A stretch of DNA of 64,000 bases from Legionella yabuuchiae (GTDB taxonomy: Bacteria; Pseudomonadota; Gammaproteobacteria; Legionellales; Legionellaceae): NCBI RefSeq assembly GCF_900640115.1, contig NZ_CAAAIW010000010.1, forward strand, positions 29,286 through 93,285, in the 5' to 3' direction. Shown here one piece after another: positions 38,701 through 47,105 of this stretch; positions within the stretch are counted from its first letter, which is position 1, and every line of letters begins with the position of its first letter. Position numbers and translations under genes: made by a program. The notes under the pieces were generated by a model. The model saw nothing but the letters and a program-made list of their open reading frames with translations. It did no database searches and was not told the origin of the DNA.

Positions 38701-41093
38701 TAACCCCAAACCGATTTGCTAGTTTTGACCGGTTTATTAATCAGGATGATGGCGTCGCAAAATTATTGACTACTCATTTAAGTTCACGGCATTGGCAAAA
38801 GTTATTGGGTCAGTTAGTTCGTTATGATATGGCTCAGTCAGAGGATAGACAATATCTTGATCAGGTAATGGGTTACTATAGAACGAATCAAATTTTGCTT
38901 AATAATGATTATTCAAAAACGCTCAATGCATTATTAGATATCTTCCTCCATTATCCCCATCGACGTATAGATACTAACTATTTTCCAGCGCCGAACTCTC
39001 TCCTTTATGCTAGTAACCAAATCAACACACAATTGATTTATTTTATCGCGGAGCAATACATGATTAATGCATTTGAAGCACAACAATTAGTAAACATTAT
39101 AAATGAATCCTACGGTGAAGATAAATTTGGCGCAAAAACAATGGAAGAGAACGTTATGCCATCCATCCTGTCTTTGCCTGCCAACATTCCTTTCGAAATG
39201 ATTAACAAACGAGTAAAGCGCACAGCGGATCAGCATAATCTTGGGGGCTTTCAGCAATCTATAATAGCACTTACAGAAGTAGGTAACGCCTTAAATAATT
39301 TCACGAATCGGAAAGGGATAACAACACAGGAAAATTCATTGCCGTCAGAGGGTGAGCCTGAGTCATTATTAAAGCGGTCTCAAGCAATCATTCTGCAGAA
39401 GGATGGAGTGAATCAAGTGTATGAAGCCACAAAAATATTGGTGCAGTTAAGTCAGGCAGTCTATGATTCGCTAGATCCCCACACCTGTTTAATTGCGGTT
39501 GAGCAATATGATAATCATTACCAGGACATCTTAGATTTGTTATTGCGAGCCAAAACAGTGATGGAGGATGATGCTTATATCACTTTTTATAACATGTGCT
39601 TTACTCTGAATGGTGAACGACGAACGCTGAAAACGTTAACGCTGATTATTAATACATTCGAACAATATGAACCACTATTTGCCACTTCTGCCATTGAAAA
39701 GCAAAATCAACAGAATTATATTTTACAGCAATACCTGCATGGAGGCCGTAGTGATTCAATCATTGAAAAATTAAAAATTCTTGATCGTCGTCAAATGAAT
39801 TTGGACAATCCCCACGTTTGGCAACAATGGCAGACGAGTCAAGAAGATAGCCGAGCCTTTGATGAAAAAATACAGTTTATTAAAGAAACAGATGGCTTGC
39901 CTTCCGACGTACGAGAGCGTGTCTGTGATTTATTTGATAATGGATATGATAAAGCACGGTTGCTGATTTTTACTCGTCTTACACAACAAGATAAAATAAC
40001 CCCCGATGCAATTCCTGACGCACAATTATTATACTTATTGAACAAATGGAACGAGGATCATATTCACGATGGCAATCACTTAAAAAACGTGTTTGATGCA
40101 CAAAAATTGGCAAATATCTTAGCCACTGAGACCTCAGAAAATGCGGCCTCCAGGCGAACACAAGGTATTTTGACCTTTGAGAGTCTTTTTGGGGCGTTCA
40201 ATCATAATAATCAGGGCAGTATTCGTGTGCACTTGATGCACAGTATTACTCATTCTCTAATCACTTATACAGACGATTTACACAATAAATGCTGGACCTT
40301 CTATCATCTTTTAATGAACAAAGTGGGGAACATTAATAAACAAATTGAGCAATTATCAGAAAAAAAACGATCAGCAGGCTTAAGTAAGGTATTAAAGTCG
40401 CTGAAAGGTTTAAGTTTAGAATTATATGTAGTTGCTAAACCTCAGCAAGCTTTAGTTCAGGCGGCTGATCATAGAATTAATTATTATTATCAACTAATCG
40501 AGTCATTCGAAAAGCAATACATAGGCAGATGGTACAAGCGTTTAACCGTTAGTAGCATTCGCAGGGGGCAAGCACAAAGCTTATTTTCTGATCTAAAAAA
40601 GATCGCAGATCCAACAGGCGTTCCCGGTACTCAAGCTGACTTCTATATATCAATGCTGAATGTTATTGATAAAGTACAAGAAGATATTATTAACCATGAT
40701 GAAGACAATAAAATTGGTGCTAAAAAAGGATACTGTCATTTATTAGATATTACTCAAGCGTTGGGATTACAGATATGCAAAGACCTAAGCGATGACGATT
40801 CACTGAATGATGAAACGAAAAAATTAGCACACAATTGGCTTCTAACTCAGGAGAAGCGAGTGGTGCTTCAACTTTGGCAGCGATTGCCCTCAAATCATCC
40901 AATAGTCCATGAATTAGCACCCTATGCGCGCAATATAGAGAACCCAGATTATGTAGCAATACACCAATGTCAAGTTGCGATTGCCAAATTACAGAGCGCT
41001 GATCTACCTAAAGAAGTGCGGTACCTACTACCTTTATTAAAAGGTCATTTTGAAATAACTGAAGAAATGGAAACAAGTGTATGTAAGCTATGA
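29796..41093 (+). CDS. Giant protein (3765 residues) with SecA-like motor domain
   Basis: Residues about 2050-2600 contain a SecA-type DEAD motor: Walker A KTGEGKSIITIMR (about 2085), the Walker B-like FFDEGDHVLLDE (about 2194), then INSSRMARGTDIKPE (about 2528) and QSGGRQGRNGAKG (about 2562), the counterparts of SecA's GRGTDIKLG and RGRAGRQGD. Helical, repeat-poor regions of about 2000 residues before and 1150 after have no recognisable domain. There is no signal peptide or membrane segment. Its size and the lack of SecB/zinc-binding ends rule out housekeeping SecA. The C-terminus (HFEITEEMETSVCKL) has the glutamate-rich E-block typical of Dot/Icm substrates, so it may be an injected effector; that is inference. 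The next gene starts 34 nt later. Confidence 0.85.
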   Translation: MKSFQQIIDFICEDIYGKSVSNWNNEWKRITEVERYNTASYRYRRWPGNWPPPKSYFHEEVDAEYNIKFTNNILPHLRALWLNKISAADFPSHLNRFFKRHPWLSTIANNDDKFVIAYISPLIKSTLDATNLSLSKNYSYNNLGYYELDCSYYEIQWPAFNDKKFMHRMHDYPLDLIYGNHYEQFLLLPSLATRWPHMDASTYHLSRLDVYRLLFTYFGIKASPPEGQTQLVANIMPVELGELKELDLLSKSYCQSWLINLDSVDNPYWIFLDKYEGRNSLYISSEIAKDKEFQLKLEAIKSCFSIDEIVTIDNKCETKYTYLPDNLIWQYQLFARVLPYCMQSHRAIPLETYRNRISLYHLVAYVWEALIKTSFAKTEQKASNSFQYADPFTEQPWHQLLKSPPSDKTTLTQLEPLHAEKILASVDQKKIQMAWDDKAGDKFQLTTIVEGNNFLQSCFMACFQSVHHIALTLTASSKKDMPDLPLYIFDKSTEKLTGVSFAINSEEAINPGHFPPLVRLSNSAACNRLLLTHYRVPIADLRVTNRWDEAGRLVFLLFNKFEEGLSQQAIQNYLQQDKVWRQDWYNPAITPKQDSFAWRMAQFAQMGHLGTDAFFGYLRDNYLKHWHAIHQTPQLNLSVLFDLNGDHLNSAAQYIEHLCEELTQFIRDERCIPKFKQIHFVLPQSFTRAALEETAKLIRNVNDCRYIHSNETEAFFLYEFKTLSEAEQDGWLCELEKLAALDNNPLITMIRIPELNTQVSDDAEENALKARYQALQNKILDNQRLHHEKELANNTLILYQGADGTLDPMVDIRNLRHRLKQPFTGKDETVLLSSNAPGIQQELQQNIEARHEIAHQVQKKRVVYEEQEPDIKRYDLDLSRLFTRHNIEDRLSTREESVSWAKQFSLWVGSDTDAYYLINYIEPEALKKIRQYESFFQLGIVPNHLPFGFFLSSHPNVQFSYILCFDEDRAKREQYEWEAKTKEIRNPFIPHLDAQAKAVNFDGDYRQFDLIGKQETAQISFWYHLATQSLNSEQHQQQVTLLRKVSQTHFNPLHPDIPIVMSRYELSGNFDRPWNTLTLKKQLALWAETILGKGVGQDFISVFILTMNETQLKSFGQLCYHYDSKEWKLGSHHFLRIAFIIFQHFGEHNFRIWKNAIFDNSENATELLAKPVLDALGFSLITLKDKSPAYISIWFRLLEAQVKHVGWVGYDRLWYAYQIMISYIDHKGLKLDDDLVARLLNTQVSFQSLVWLDRLFHCLKKIEGQFFDTKAQQHLLDNLDKIDWQHNGLFYAMSYNAMPYWSEDLKLEKFTYSHVDAGYTPSWDKVIDSDALVIDFGRYLAAQLKINFNQYQYYVKHIKPSLESNSISYPVARLLLINLKFGGEEITDWGSDDLETILPKLCHDEMNEVVAWWNQQFKLDEINFDSHYKIPLAHLPLIAHVLKEYGLKNLVTSQAHHPGELQNLASCGISETIALLNALGKTCQYLQSQSLLESPKVAGQLIQMTEHALKDEAYLAAMRQTPWLLIKMDSPWKNWFFGQSNDVLSTQKRFLQQLESISFLTSTWLPNREDIQHALSQLDGETIPLDSLDNKRRELIATWVGMGCDITEQDATFRRLTRKEEENFIRQFTDQLLPQYTKENAALITILTPHLAIEADFNPLEQAFTQLIKPFKRIDNKPHFNDLAITLGSLIHHIKQQGSVYMSLQQLSEILDSLMLAQHDEVTHFPNDMLNELLTQTGDKLTNHRLNELTARLEPPLKDKVKLITQADIPHQIKSMLLRLAPKFPDYKYFNWIINNFIGYRVDNIRIDYQIEVSKALLLIAESSSLWTDELIASLFPIPVSAEIQPMWLKCRYRLLTEINKAGSIAQLRVMKPLLLSQEQKIPEIEMIGIYTLAPFAENSSELKQVLSRLDDHDLKKLADYCAHPPTPSADYLIQNLPNYKVDPLIHHFETVDQAKDLRHYSVTEPEGQELKRVLGGIKEKNTGYISDDKQKQIIGMLYYVNAYAQEQDLGKIRSNELKAQLRQTAQWLQGASDEEAKRIYRLQLLSMLRELLLRQTGKWANHTQMLALIYTSLHNDESVFYQIKTGEGKSIITIMRVAFHALNAKIVDVFTAKESLSSRDHEEFGYILDAIGIENSHIVPDSDENSYKVGDDIFGAVNYMTPSSFSLFQSGHCWSEGSRRYINYCIKERVAFFDEGDHVLLDEQTMFNFSYSGESNKLYNYDAWVYQATWRYFQTIKDALPINEKGIPYICRTKHLAELCEYIQQQSDYAPIQSSFIKTYLAPVVDENIKDKQAAIVARDKVLADLLSAAYTANNLVENQDYCVQQGLTTLSNNITMKSRVAKVVINNQVQDGATFSERVHQFLHVRLNETALTKGEQPNFFIAPDSAIVLSQNVPSLIKHYYGQIEGCSGTMGDPGELNVYKDRYDIQHVVKLPTHEVSQTVYEGMISCDGQDEHEQTIIQCLQAHQDQPTLLVSKDDVAVKALSKRLYSLLPETMAKKLICDTNDSGLHEKDILPYAGKPGFVINSSRMARGTDIKPEVEQGLLVIRSNPDMPRFTKQSGGRQGRNGAKGMLIDIIDYAQIRSAYEGFAHSEIYAERLSHLLEREWHHLKNKFAKHQKRQSNKWNWLINDEGKQEKYIQTRVVQCLRREIKIQREQNIRSKEALVSECSSHIIAQLMHYLAEDQTIMRAIRKDWLKCRESIESAWQQRMTGALEDNEVVLDIFYEKAKSAWKIFAVKYPDYMNSSLLDDKDNLLHSVRKMKKLAWNKGDDNLAVPEPTQHTNMPNVIAFYQGWLKSISPTVLTNLSNPLQELFYGQSNKGLNDLNAFYHILIKAGQAHENNDNHLLIRNTKALFSQLAILPIPTISYVPLKYMSDVVKTFDKARSESHFMDKLSILAQLFAHPCAQPVSELTAHHMTILGECIQFIVRLTCRGFVSRNTDAYRRFTTEQTATHVTDVLWQCYWQTLTPNRFASFDRFINQDDGVAKLLTTHLSSRHWQKLLGQLVRYDMAQSEDRQYLDQVMGYYRTNQILLNNDYSKTLNALLDIFLHYPHRRIDTNYFPAPNSLLYASNQINTQLIYFIAEQYMINAFEAQQLVNIINESYGEDKFGAKTMEENVMPSILSLPANIPFEMINKRVKRTADQHNLGGFQQSIIALTEVGNALNNFTNRKGITTQENSLPSEGEPESLLKRSQAIILQKDGVNQVYEATKILVQLSQAVYDSLDPHTCLIAVEQYDNHYQDILDLLLRAKTVMEDDAYITFYNMCFTLNGERRTLKTLTLIINTFEQYEPLFATSAIEKQNQQNYILQQYLHGGRSDSIIEKLKILDRRQMNLDNPHVWQQWQTSQEDSRAFDEKIQFIKETDGLPSDVRERVCDLFDNGYDKARLLIFTRLTQQDKITPDAIPDAQLLYLLNKWNEDHIHDGNHLKNVFDAQKLANILATETSENAASRRTQGILTFESLFGAFNHNNQGSIRVHLMHSITHSLITYTDDLHNKCWTFYHLLMNKVGNINKQIEQLSEKKRSAGLSKVLKSLKGLSLELYVVAKPQQALVQAADHRINYYYQLIESFEKQYIGRWYKRLTVSSIRRGQAQSLFSDLKKIADPTGVPGTQADFYISMLNVIDKVQEDIINHDEDNKIGAKKGYCHLLDITQALGLQICKDLSDDDSLNDETKKLAHNWLLTQEKRVVLQLWQRLPSNHPIVHELAPYARNIENPDYVAIHQCQVAIAKLQSADLPKEVRYLLPLLKGHFEITEEMETSVCKL

Positions 41094-41127
41094 ACCACTG
41101 CTATTTAGTTAAGTCAATGAGGTAACG

Positions 41128-44100
41128 ATGCCTAAGCCAAGACCAGCAATTCAAGCAGCAACCCCCGAAGAGCAATTGCTTGAAAAAATTAACATCACTC
41201 AGCAGGCTGTGGAACTAAAAATTAGCCATGTTGCCTCAGATTTAGAGGTATTATATTACTGTGCTGCTCAATACATGCTCACTAATTTTGCAGAAATACT
41301 CACGTCAGAAAAGACGGTAAACGAAAAAAAAGAGGTACTAAAACAGCTTCTAGCAGAGCATTGGCACAGTATCAAAGGAACGTCTTATAGCTATTGTGAA
41401 CAGCCGCGCGATCCACTCAACCAATTATGCTTAGCAATAGCGCTTTATATATCGCCCTTACCAGAAGACTTGTCCGAGTGTGATGATTGGGAAGTGGGTG
41501 AAGGTCCCTATTTTTTATTGATGCCTGATCTAGAAGCATGCGCTGATGTTTCAGGAACAAATCTACACCAATATCGGTTTCCAGAATTTATTTTATCAGC
41601 GGATAATAAGCGTTATATTCCAATCGTTGAAACCATCGATTTTTACTTTAAAGGCACCTCGTCAAAGCCCTTCCATGGGGTGTTTAGTCCAGAAGAAATG
41701 GCTGACGAAACCCTTGATAAAAAACAAATTGAACTTGTTGATTCTGAAATTTCCCAATTGACCAATCATTCTGCATTAACAGCTAGAATCATGGAAAATC
41801 TAGCCATATTAAAAGACCCTAATGGTAGTTTTTTTAATAATCTTAGCCGTTTAGCTGATGGTTTGTTTGCTGGAAGCTCTCATGGCGGTGCTGGTAGTGG
41901 AGATAATGCTGCTGCACAAGCGAATGAGGCCATTGTAACATTTTTTGAATATTGGGACGATTTAACTGAAGCGGCAAGAAACCATTATCTTCGGCAAGTC
42001 CCTAACCTTAAGGCCATTTTCCAAAGACTGAGGGATCCTGTCTCAATTGCCCAACAAGGTGTTAATTATTGTGTAGGTGTAACAGGAGGCGATCTTAGGC
42101 ATGAAGTTAATCTCCATCGTTCCAAGTTACAAAGTTATGATATGAATGAATTGCAAGTTGCGGTGCAAGACCTAATTACACAACTAGAGAGAGAGATCAA
42201 ACGACCGGATTATACGTTGAACCCAGTTCAAAAAAAAGTTAAACCATGGATGGGCCGACTTATAAATATTCCAGCGAATGAACAAGGTCATTTAATTAGA
42301 CAACATTTACATCTAGATTACCCAAATTTTCTATTTTATGCCTTTGATCAACAACCAGCCCTCGTACCAATGTTTATCAAAGCATTTCAAAAATCAGAAT
42401 ATAAACAGCAGATAATGCAACAGCGATCCAAAAATGGCATGAATATATTAATGCAAGCGGCACAAGGTTATCCAGAAGCCTTAGAAGTATTGTTAGCAAG
42501 CTGTTTAGCGTTAAATAATACCCAAATCAAAGATGAGTTAATGACAAAAACGCCTACTGGCGAATTATTACCGTTCATTATTATGCAACGATGTCCTGAA
42601 ACACTACCACAATTGCTTGCCATCATAGCTAAGTTTGAGAAAGAGGAACAATTGTACTGGTTAGTGGAGAGAGATAGGAATGATGCAAGCATTATAATGA
42701 TGGCTATGGAACATAATGCAAATGCTTTTATACAATTATGTGAGCTAATAAAGACATTTACTGCTGATGATATCGAAAGAATATTAGGCCAGACTAACGC
42801 CAAAGGAAATACGCTATTAATGACTGCGTTCTTACATTATCCACATGCTGTTGCACCATTAATGACCTTATTTAGCACATGCAAAGAAACCACTAAAAAA
42901 AATTGGATTTGTTGCATTAACAACGCTGGTTTGAACTTGCCTTATTTATCTGTAAATGCTGAGTTTGTTTTTTTTAAAACTATTTTAGATATAACGGCCA
43001 GTATGTCTAAGTCGCAGCTTAAGACTCTCCTTACTTCTGGTGGTGAATCATTTTTTTTAAAAGCAAGTTATAGCCAAGCTGAGAATTTTAACGCGGCCTT
43101 GATGCTATTAGATAATTTTTCTACTGATGAACAGCGTGTTTTTTTGCAAGAACGTGATGCGAAAAATAATAATTGGCTTTTATTGACTATGTTACATCAA
43201 CCAACACCGCCTGCGCTTCTATTTAATAAGCTGAAATTATTATCCAAATCAGAATTATATAGCTTATTAAGCACTAGAAATCATGAGGGTTTTTCTCCGT
43301 TGACGTTAGCGTTGGCACAGCAGCCACAATATTTTAATTATATTGTTGAACTCCTATCTGAACTCTCCTCTGATCAACAAGACTTACTATGGCAACAAGT
43401 AGATGTTAATGGTTATTCTCTACTTCTTTTAGCATCAATGTATGCACCAGAACATTTATCCTATGTGCTAAACCACGTTAGCGAGCGCACCTTGTTTGCA
43501 GCTTTAAAACAAACTGATTTCAGTGGAAATAATTTTTTAGCGCAAATCGCAAGTTTTCACCCTGAAGTTTTGCCTTCGTTCATAGCAATCACAAAAATGA
43601 TGTCGGTAGAACAACGCTTTCATTTGCTTAAGTCGTGCAACCAACAAGGTGATAATTTGCTGTCATGGATGTTGCAGCAGGATACAAGATTGCTTGATCA
43701 TTTATTTGAACTGATGGAGGGGTTTACGATTGCTCAGCAACTATCTCTCGTGACGCACCGCAATCATCAAAATCAACATGTGCTATCTATAGCCTATGTT
43801 CAGGATAGAGCATTATTGAATCATGTGCTTCAATTAGTCGATAACCTCAATGCTTCTTACAACAAAGAAGTTGTTTTGGCTAAACTACCCTTATCTCACT
43901 GGTTTGATTTATTAAGTCTTTCTTGCGTTAATTCTTCAATGTTTGAGCGCTTATATGCAAGTTATCAAAGAATTCACGCACAGGATAAGATGGCATTAGG
44001 CAAGTTATTAGGTTTTCTCGATAACAATAACAACAATTTGCTAATGCTGATACTGCAGAACAATCCTACCTTGGTCAGTTCGATGATACGCGATGTAAAA

Positions 44101-46725
44101 GCCTTGTCAGATGTTAAAAACCAGCGGCAAATAATGTTACAAAAAAATACCCAGGGAGAAAATGCGCTATCTTTGGCAGAAAAATACACACCAGATCATC
44201 TAGTTGCCAATTTACAATCGTTCTTAAAGCGACTAGATAAACAAAGTACCAAGCAAATGATGCTTATCAACACGATGAAGATGCATTCAGGCGATGTTTT
44301 GATTGCGTCTGACACGCTGGAGAACTGTAACGCGGAAGAATTATTTAACAGGTTAAATGGAAGAGATGCTCAAGGCAATAATCTATTGGGTCAAATGATC
44401 ATGCGCATGCCATATCGTTTGCCCATCGTTATCAAAAAAATGCAGCATTTACTTTCAGCAGACCAAATAAAACAACTATTAGCGCACCCCAATCATCAAG
44501 GGCTGAACTGTTATTGGTTAGCTTTAAAACAAAATCAGGCCGCTTATTTATGTGAGCAGATTGAATTTTTGGCTAATTGCTTGGATAGAGAAGTTCAAAT
44601 GTCCATGCTTTCACCGCCTGCGGGACAATCCCTAATCGAAACCGCTTTAAACCATGGTCAAGTGAGATTAATGATCACCATGCATTGGTTGAGCACATTT
44701 AAAGAAGCACAGGTTGAAGAAATAATTGAACAATTCTGGCGACAGCCATCGAAGCAGTTAAAAACTGCTATTGCACATGGTGACGTTGATGTATGTCAAC
44801 GTTTAATTAGTACAACTCGAAATATGCCTGTTGAAAATCTCGTGGAACTAATGCTCAGGAATAAAGAAGCATTCATGTTGGCACTTGAAGGCAGTAATAA
44901 GCCGATGAAAGAGTTAATCTGTCGGTGGTTGTTATCTATACCGCAACGGAATCGCTTTGAAGTTTTATCCAATTTCTCCACGGAAGTTATTTTATTATTA
45001 CTTGATAACGACCAAATGAGTCTTGTGGACGCATTACCGTTGAACCAACAAGCTCAACTATTAACTTTACCAGATAGCAATGGCCATAATGCCTTAATTC
45101 AAGCATTTAAAAATAATCATTGTTGTCGAGAAAAATTAATTGGACGTTTACAACTATTTACTCCGCAGCAACAGGCTACCCTATTCCAAGCGAATGAGGG
45201 AAATATCTCCTTTCTGCATGTACTTGCAAAAAATGACTCATGGTTATTTAAAGAATCGTTAACTGAACTATCCAGGTTATCCAGCGACACACAGTTTACT
45301 TTGTTAAGTCATATTGATAATCAAGGATTTACAGTGCTTGACCATTTGCAAAATACCCCAGATTTATATGAACAGGTATTAAGCATGTACGATAGCCTAA
45401 GTTTAAAAAACCAAATTCAACTCTATCTTCAGCCCACTGGCCCACAAAATGCTTGTTTATTAATCAACGCCCCACTGCAATTTAGACCAAGAATAGTTGA
45501 GCAATTTATAAAATTCCCACAGAACGAGAAAATTGAAATTTTATTAGCGATGGACCGTAACAAAAAAATTAACTTGAGAATGTTGCTAGAAACATTACCG
45601 GATCTTCAAATTCAATTATTGGATATGATTCAATCCCTTCCCGCCCCTGTTCAAGCTGTCCTTGTTTCGCCAAGGGAAGATTCAAGCGAGAGTTTGATAA
45701 GTTGGATGATAAATAATCACTATCATCATATGAAAAAAAGCGCTCTTACATTAATGGCTGGGCTAGCAAAAACAGATTTAAGTGCATTATTAAAACATAA
45801 AAACCGCACAGGTAATAATTTGCTACAAGATATAGCTAAAAATCAACCTTCGATGTTCGCACAGGCTTTTTCCATTTTTATGAGCTTGTGCAATGAAAGT
45901 AAAGCTGAACTGTTGCTTGAGAAAAATATTGAGAACAGAAATTTATTTAGCGACTTGGTTGCATACAACCTCCATGACCACTTTCAAAGCCTATGTAAAA
46001 CAATATCGCAGCTTCCTAGTGACCAAAAAATTAATATCTTATCAGCTTCAGGCATTGTTCCTATAGCTCCAACCACGCGTTGGGTGAGCTTATTATACGG
46101 CTCCCCTCAATGTAAATCATTTATTAAGCTATTAAATAACAAGTCTTTTTTTGATCCCATGTTTCACCTATTGTTAAGCCTACCTCCTAAAACCCAGCTC
46201 ACTATATTGACTAATCGTACTAGTCTAGGAAAAACGGTTATTGATGAGATTAAAAATCCAGAACAAACCAAGCTGAGACTAATTGTAAAACATGCCAAAG
46301 CACTGGTTAAAGTAAAAAAACTCTTAGATAAAATGGCAGCAAAAATTCCAAACGCACAGGTTTTTAGTGCTGAATATCGTTTGCACCAACAACTGGTTAA
46401 CCGATTAGAGTCTTATCAAAACACCTATCATAAAAGCGTGAAGCATATTCATGATTTATCCGAAGGCCTAATCAATGATATCGAAGCAGCTTTACCTCAA
46501 ATCAAAACGAAGCTCACCTCCACAAATATTTTGACCACCTGTTTAAAATTAGCTGGAAGCGTGATAATACTTCCTTATGGCGGTTACAACTTTTATAAAA
46601 AATCCAGCACCAATCGTCATGTTTTCTTCCAGTCGGATCAAGAAAAAGTTCTTTATAACATAGAAGATTTAGGATCAGAACTTAAGCGAATGGCAAGCAT
46701 ATATTCGACGAATTCCTTTGAGTAA
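41128..46725 (+). CDS. 1865-residue helical-repeat (ankyrin-like) protein, probable partner of the SecA-like giant
   Basis: After an N-terminal domain (about 1-420, with a Gly/Ser/Ala-rich patch near 250), about 20 degenerate repeats of roughly 55-57 residues run to about residue 1600. Each has the form N-x-x-G-x-N-L-L-x-x-A-L...P...L-L...L-S-x-D-Q-Q, reminiscent of ankyrin repeats with a long inserted helix. The last 250 residues contain a coiled-coil-like stretch and one hydrophobic segment (about 1800-1815, LAGSVIILPYGGY). The acidic C-terminus could serve as a Dot/Icm signal. A good GAGGTAA site precedes the ATG. Co-transcription with the giant motor gene suggests the two work together; the function is unknown. 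Confidence 0.8.
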   Translation: MPKPRPAIQAATPEEQLLEKINITQQAVELKISHVASDLEVLYYCAAQYMLTNFAEILTSEKTVNEKKEVLKQLLAEHWHSIKGTSYSYCEQPRDPLNQLCLAIALYISPLPEDLSECDDWEVGEGPYFLLMPDLEACADVSGTNLHQYRFPEFILSADNKRYIPIVETIDFYFKGTSSKPFHGVFSPEEMADETLDKKQIELVDSEISQLTNHSALTARIMENLAILKDPNGSFFNNLSRLADGLFAGSSHGGAGSGDNAAAQANEAIVTFFEYWDDLTEAARNHYLRQVPNLKAIFQRLRDPVSIAQQGVNYCVGVTGGDLRHEVNLHRSKLQSYDMNELQVAVQDLITQLEREIKRPDYTLNPVQKKVKPWMGRLINIPANEQGHLIRQHLHLDYPNFLFYAFDQQPALVPMFIKAFQKSEYKQQIMQQRSKNGMNILMQAAQGYPEALEVLLASCLALNNTQIKDELMTKTPTGELLPFIIMQRCPETLPQLLAIIAKFEKEEQLYWLVERDRNDASIIMMAMEHNANAFIQLCELIKTFTADDIERILGQTNAKGNTLLMTAFLHYPHAVAPLMTLFSTCKETTKKNWICCINNAGLNLPYLSVNAEFVFFKTILDITASMSKSQLKTLLTSGGESFFLKASYSQAENFNAALMLLDNFSTDEQRVFLQERDAKNNNWLLLTMLHQPTPPALLFNKLKLLSKSELYSLLSTRNHEGFSPLTLALAQQPQYFNYIVELLSELSSDQQDLLWQQVDVNGYSLLLLASMYAPEHLSYVLNHVSERTLFAALKQTDFSGNNFLAQIASFHPEVLPSFIAITKMMSVEQRFHLLKSCNQQGDNLLSWMLQQDTRLLDHLFELMEGFTIAQQLSLVTHRNHQNQHVLSIAYVQDRALLNHVLQLVDNLNASYNKEVVLAKLPLSHWFDLLSLSCVNSSMFERLYASYQRIHAQDKMALGKLLGFLDNNNNNLLMLILQNNPTLVSSMIRDVKALSDVKNQRQIMLQKNTQGENALSLAEKYTPDHLVANLQSFLKRLDKQSTKQMMLINTMKMHSGDVLIASDTLENCNAEELFNRLNGRDAQGNNLLGQMIMRMPYRLPIVIKKMQHLLSADQIKQLLAHPNHQGLNCYWLALKQNQAAYLCEQIEFLANCLDREVQMSMLSPPAGQSLIETALNHGQVRLMITMHWLSTFKEAQVEEIIEQFWRQPSKQLKTAIAHGDVDVCQRLISTTRNMPVENLVELMLRNKEAFMLALEGSNKPMKELICRWLLSIPQRNRFEVLSNFSTEVILLLLDNDQMSLVDALPLNQQAQLLTLPDSNGHNALIQAFKNNHCCREKLIGRLQLFTPQQQATLFQANEGNISFLHVLAKNDSWLFKESLTELSRLSSDTQFTLLSHIDNQGFTVLDHLQNTPDLYEQVLSMYDSLSLKNQIQLYLQPTGPQNACLLINAPLQFRPRIVEQFIKFPQNEKIEILLAMDRNKKINLRMLLETLPDLQIQLLDMIQSLPAPVQAVLVSPREDSSESLISWMINNHYHHMKKSALTLMAGLAKTDLSALLKHKNRTGNNLLQDIAKNQPSMFAQAFSIFMSLCNESKAELLLEKNIENRNLFSDLVAYNLHDHFQSLCKTISQLPSDQKINILSASGIVPIAPTTRWVSLLYGSPQCKSFIKLLNNKSFFDPMFHLLLSLPPKTQLTILTNRTSLGKTVIDEIKNPEQTKLRLIVKHAKALVKVKKLLDKMAAKIPNAQVFSAEYRLHQQLVNRLESYQNTYHKSVKHIHDLSEGLINDIEAALPQIKTKLTSTNILTTCLKLAGSVIILPYGGYNFYKKSSTNRHVFFQSDQEKVLYNIEDLGSELKRMASIYSTNSFE

Positions 46726-47105
46726 ACATTTACTCTGTACGGTACGGTTTTTGAAAACGTCGTTGCGAGGAGCGTAGCGACGAAGCAATCTAGAGACCTT
46801 AATGCATGGAAGTAGCTCACTGATTCATTGATAATCCATAGTTTTTCCGCCAAGAAAATGACATGGAGTCAGGAATGAATATCAATGAGCAGGTAACACA
46901 ACCTGAGCGCATTGAAAAATTACTGGTATTATTGAGTATAGACAATGATTCAGCCACATCATCAATTGGATGAGTAATAATGGCACTAATACCTACGTCC
47001 TTAGCAACCATTAAGGACAGAACACTAGAGATATGACACAAATTCTTGCTGAACTTTGTAAATTCGATTCCGTTGAAAAAACTTTTTTTATGATTGAATT
47101 TTCGA
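46726..47105. other. Intergenic region with REP-like palindromic repeat
   Basis: About 380 bp between the 1865-residue gene and the convergent PPR gene. At 46758-46793 there is a CGTTGCGAGGAGCGTAGCGA-type repeat, a short palindromic family common in Legionella and Rickettsiales genomes. The rest has only short frames on both strands that I do not accept as genes. Confidence 0.6.
46758..46793. repeat. REP-like dispersed palindromic repeat
   Basis: The central GCGAGGAGCGTAGCGACG segment with partly complementary ends (TTGC/GCAA) matches, from memory, a dispersed repeat frequent between genes in Legionella. Only one copy is seen in this window. Confidence 0.6.

Noticed and set aside
29796..41093. 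Housekeeping SecA
   Set aside because: Motifs lie in the middle of a 3765-residue chain, and the usual SecA ends (zinc-binding tail) are missing.
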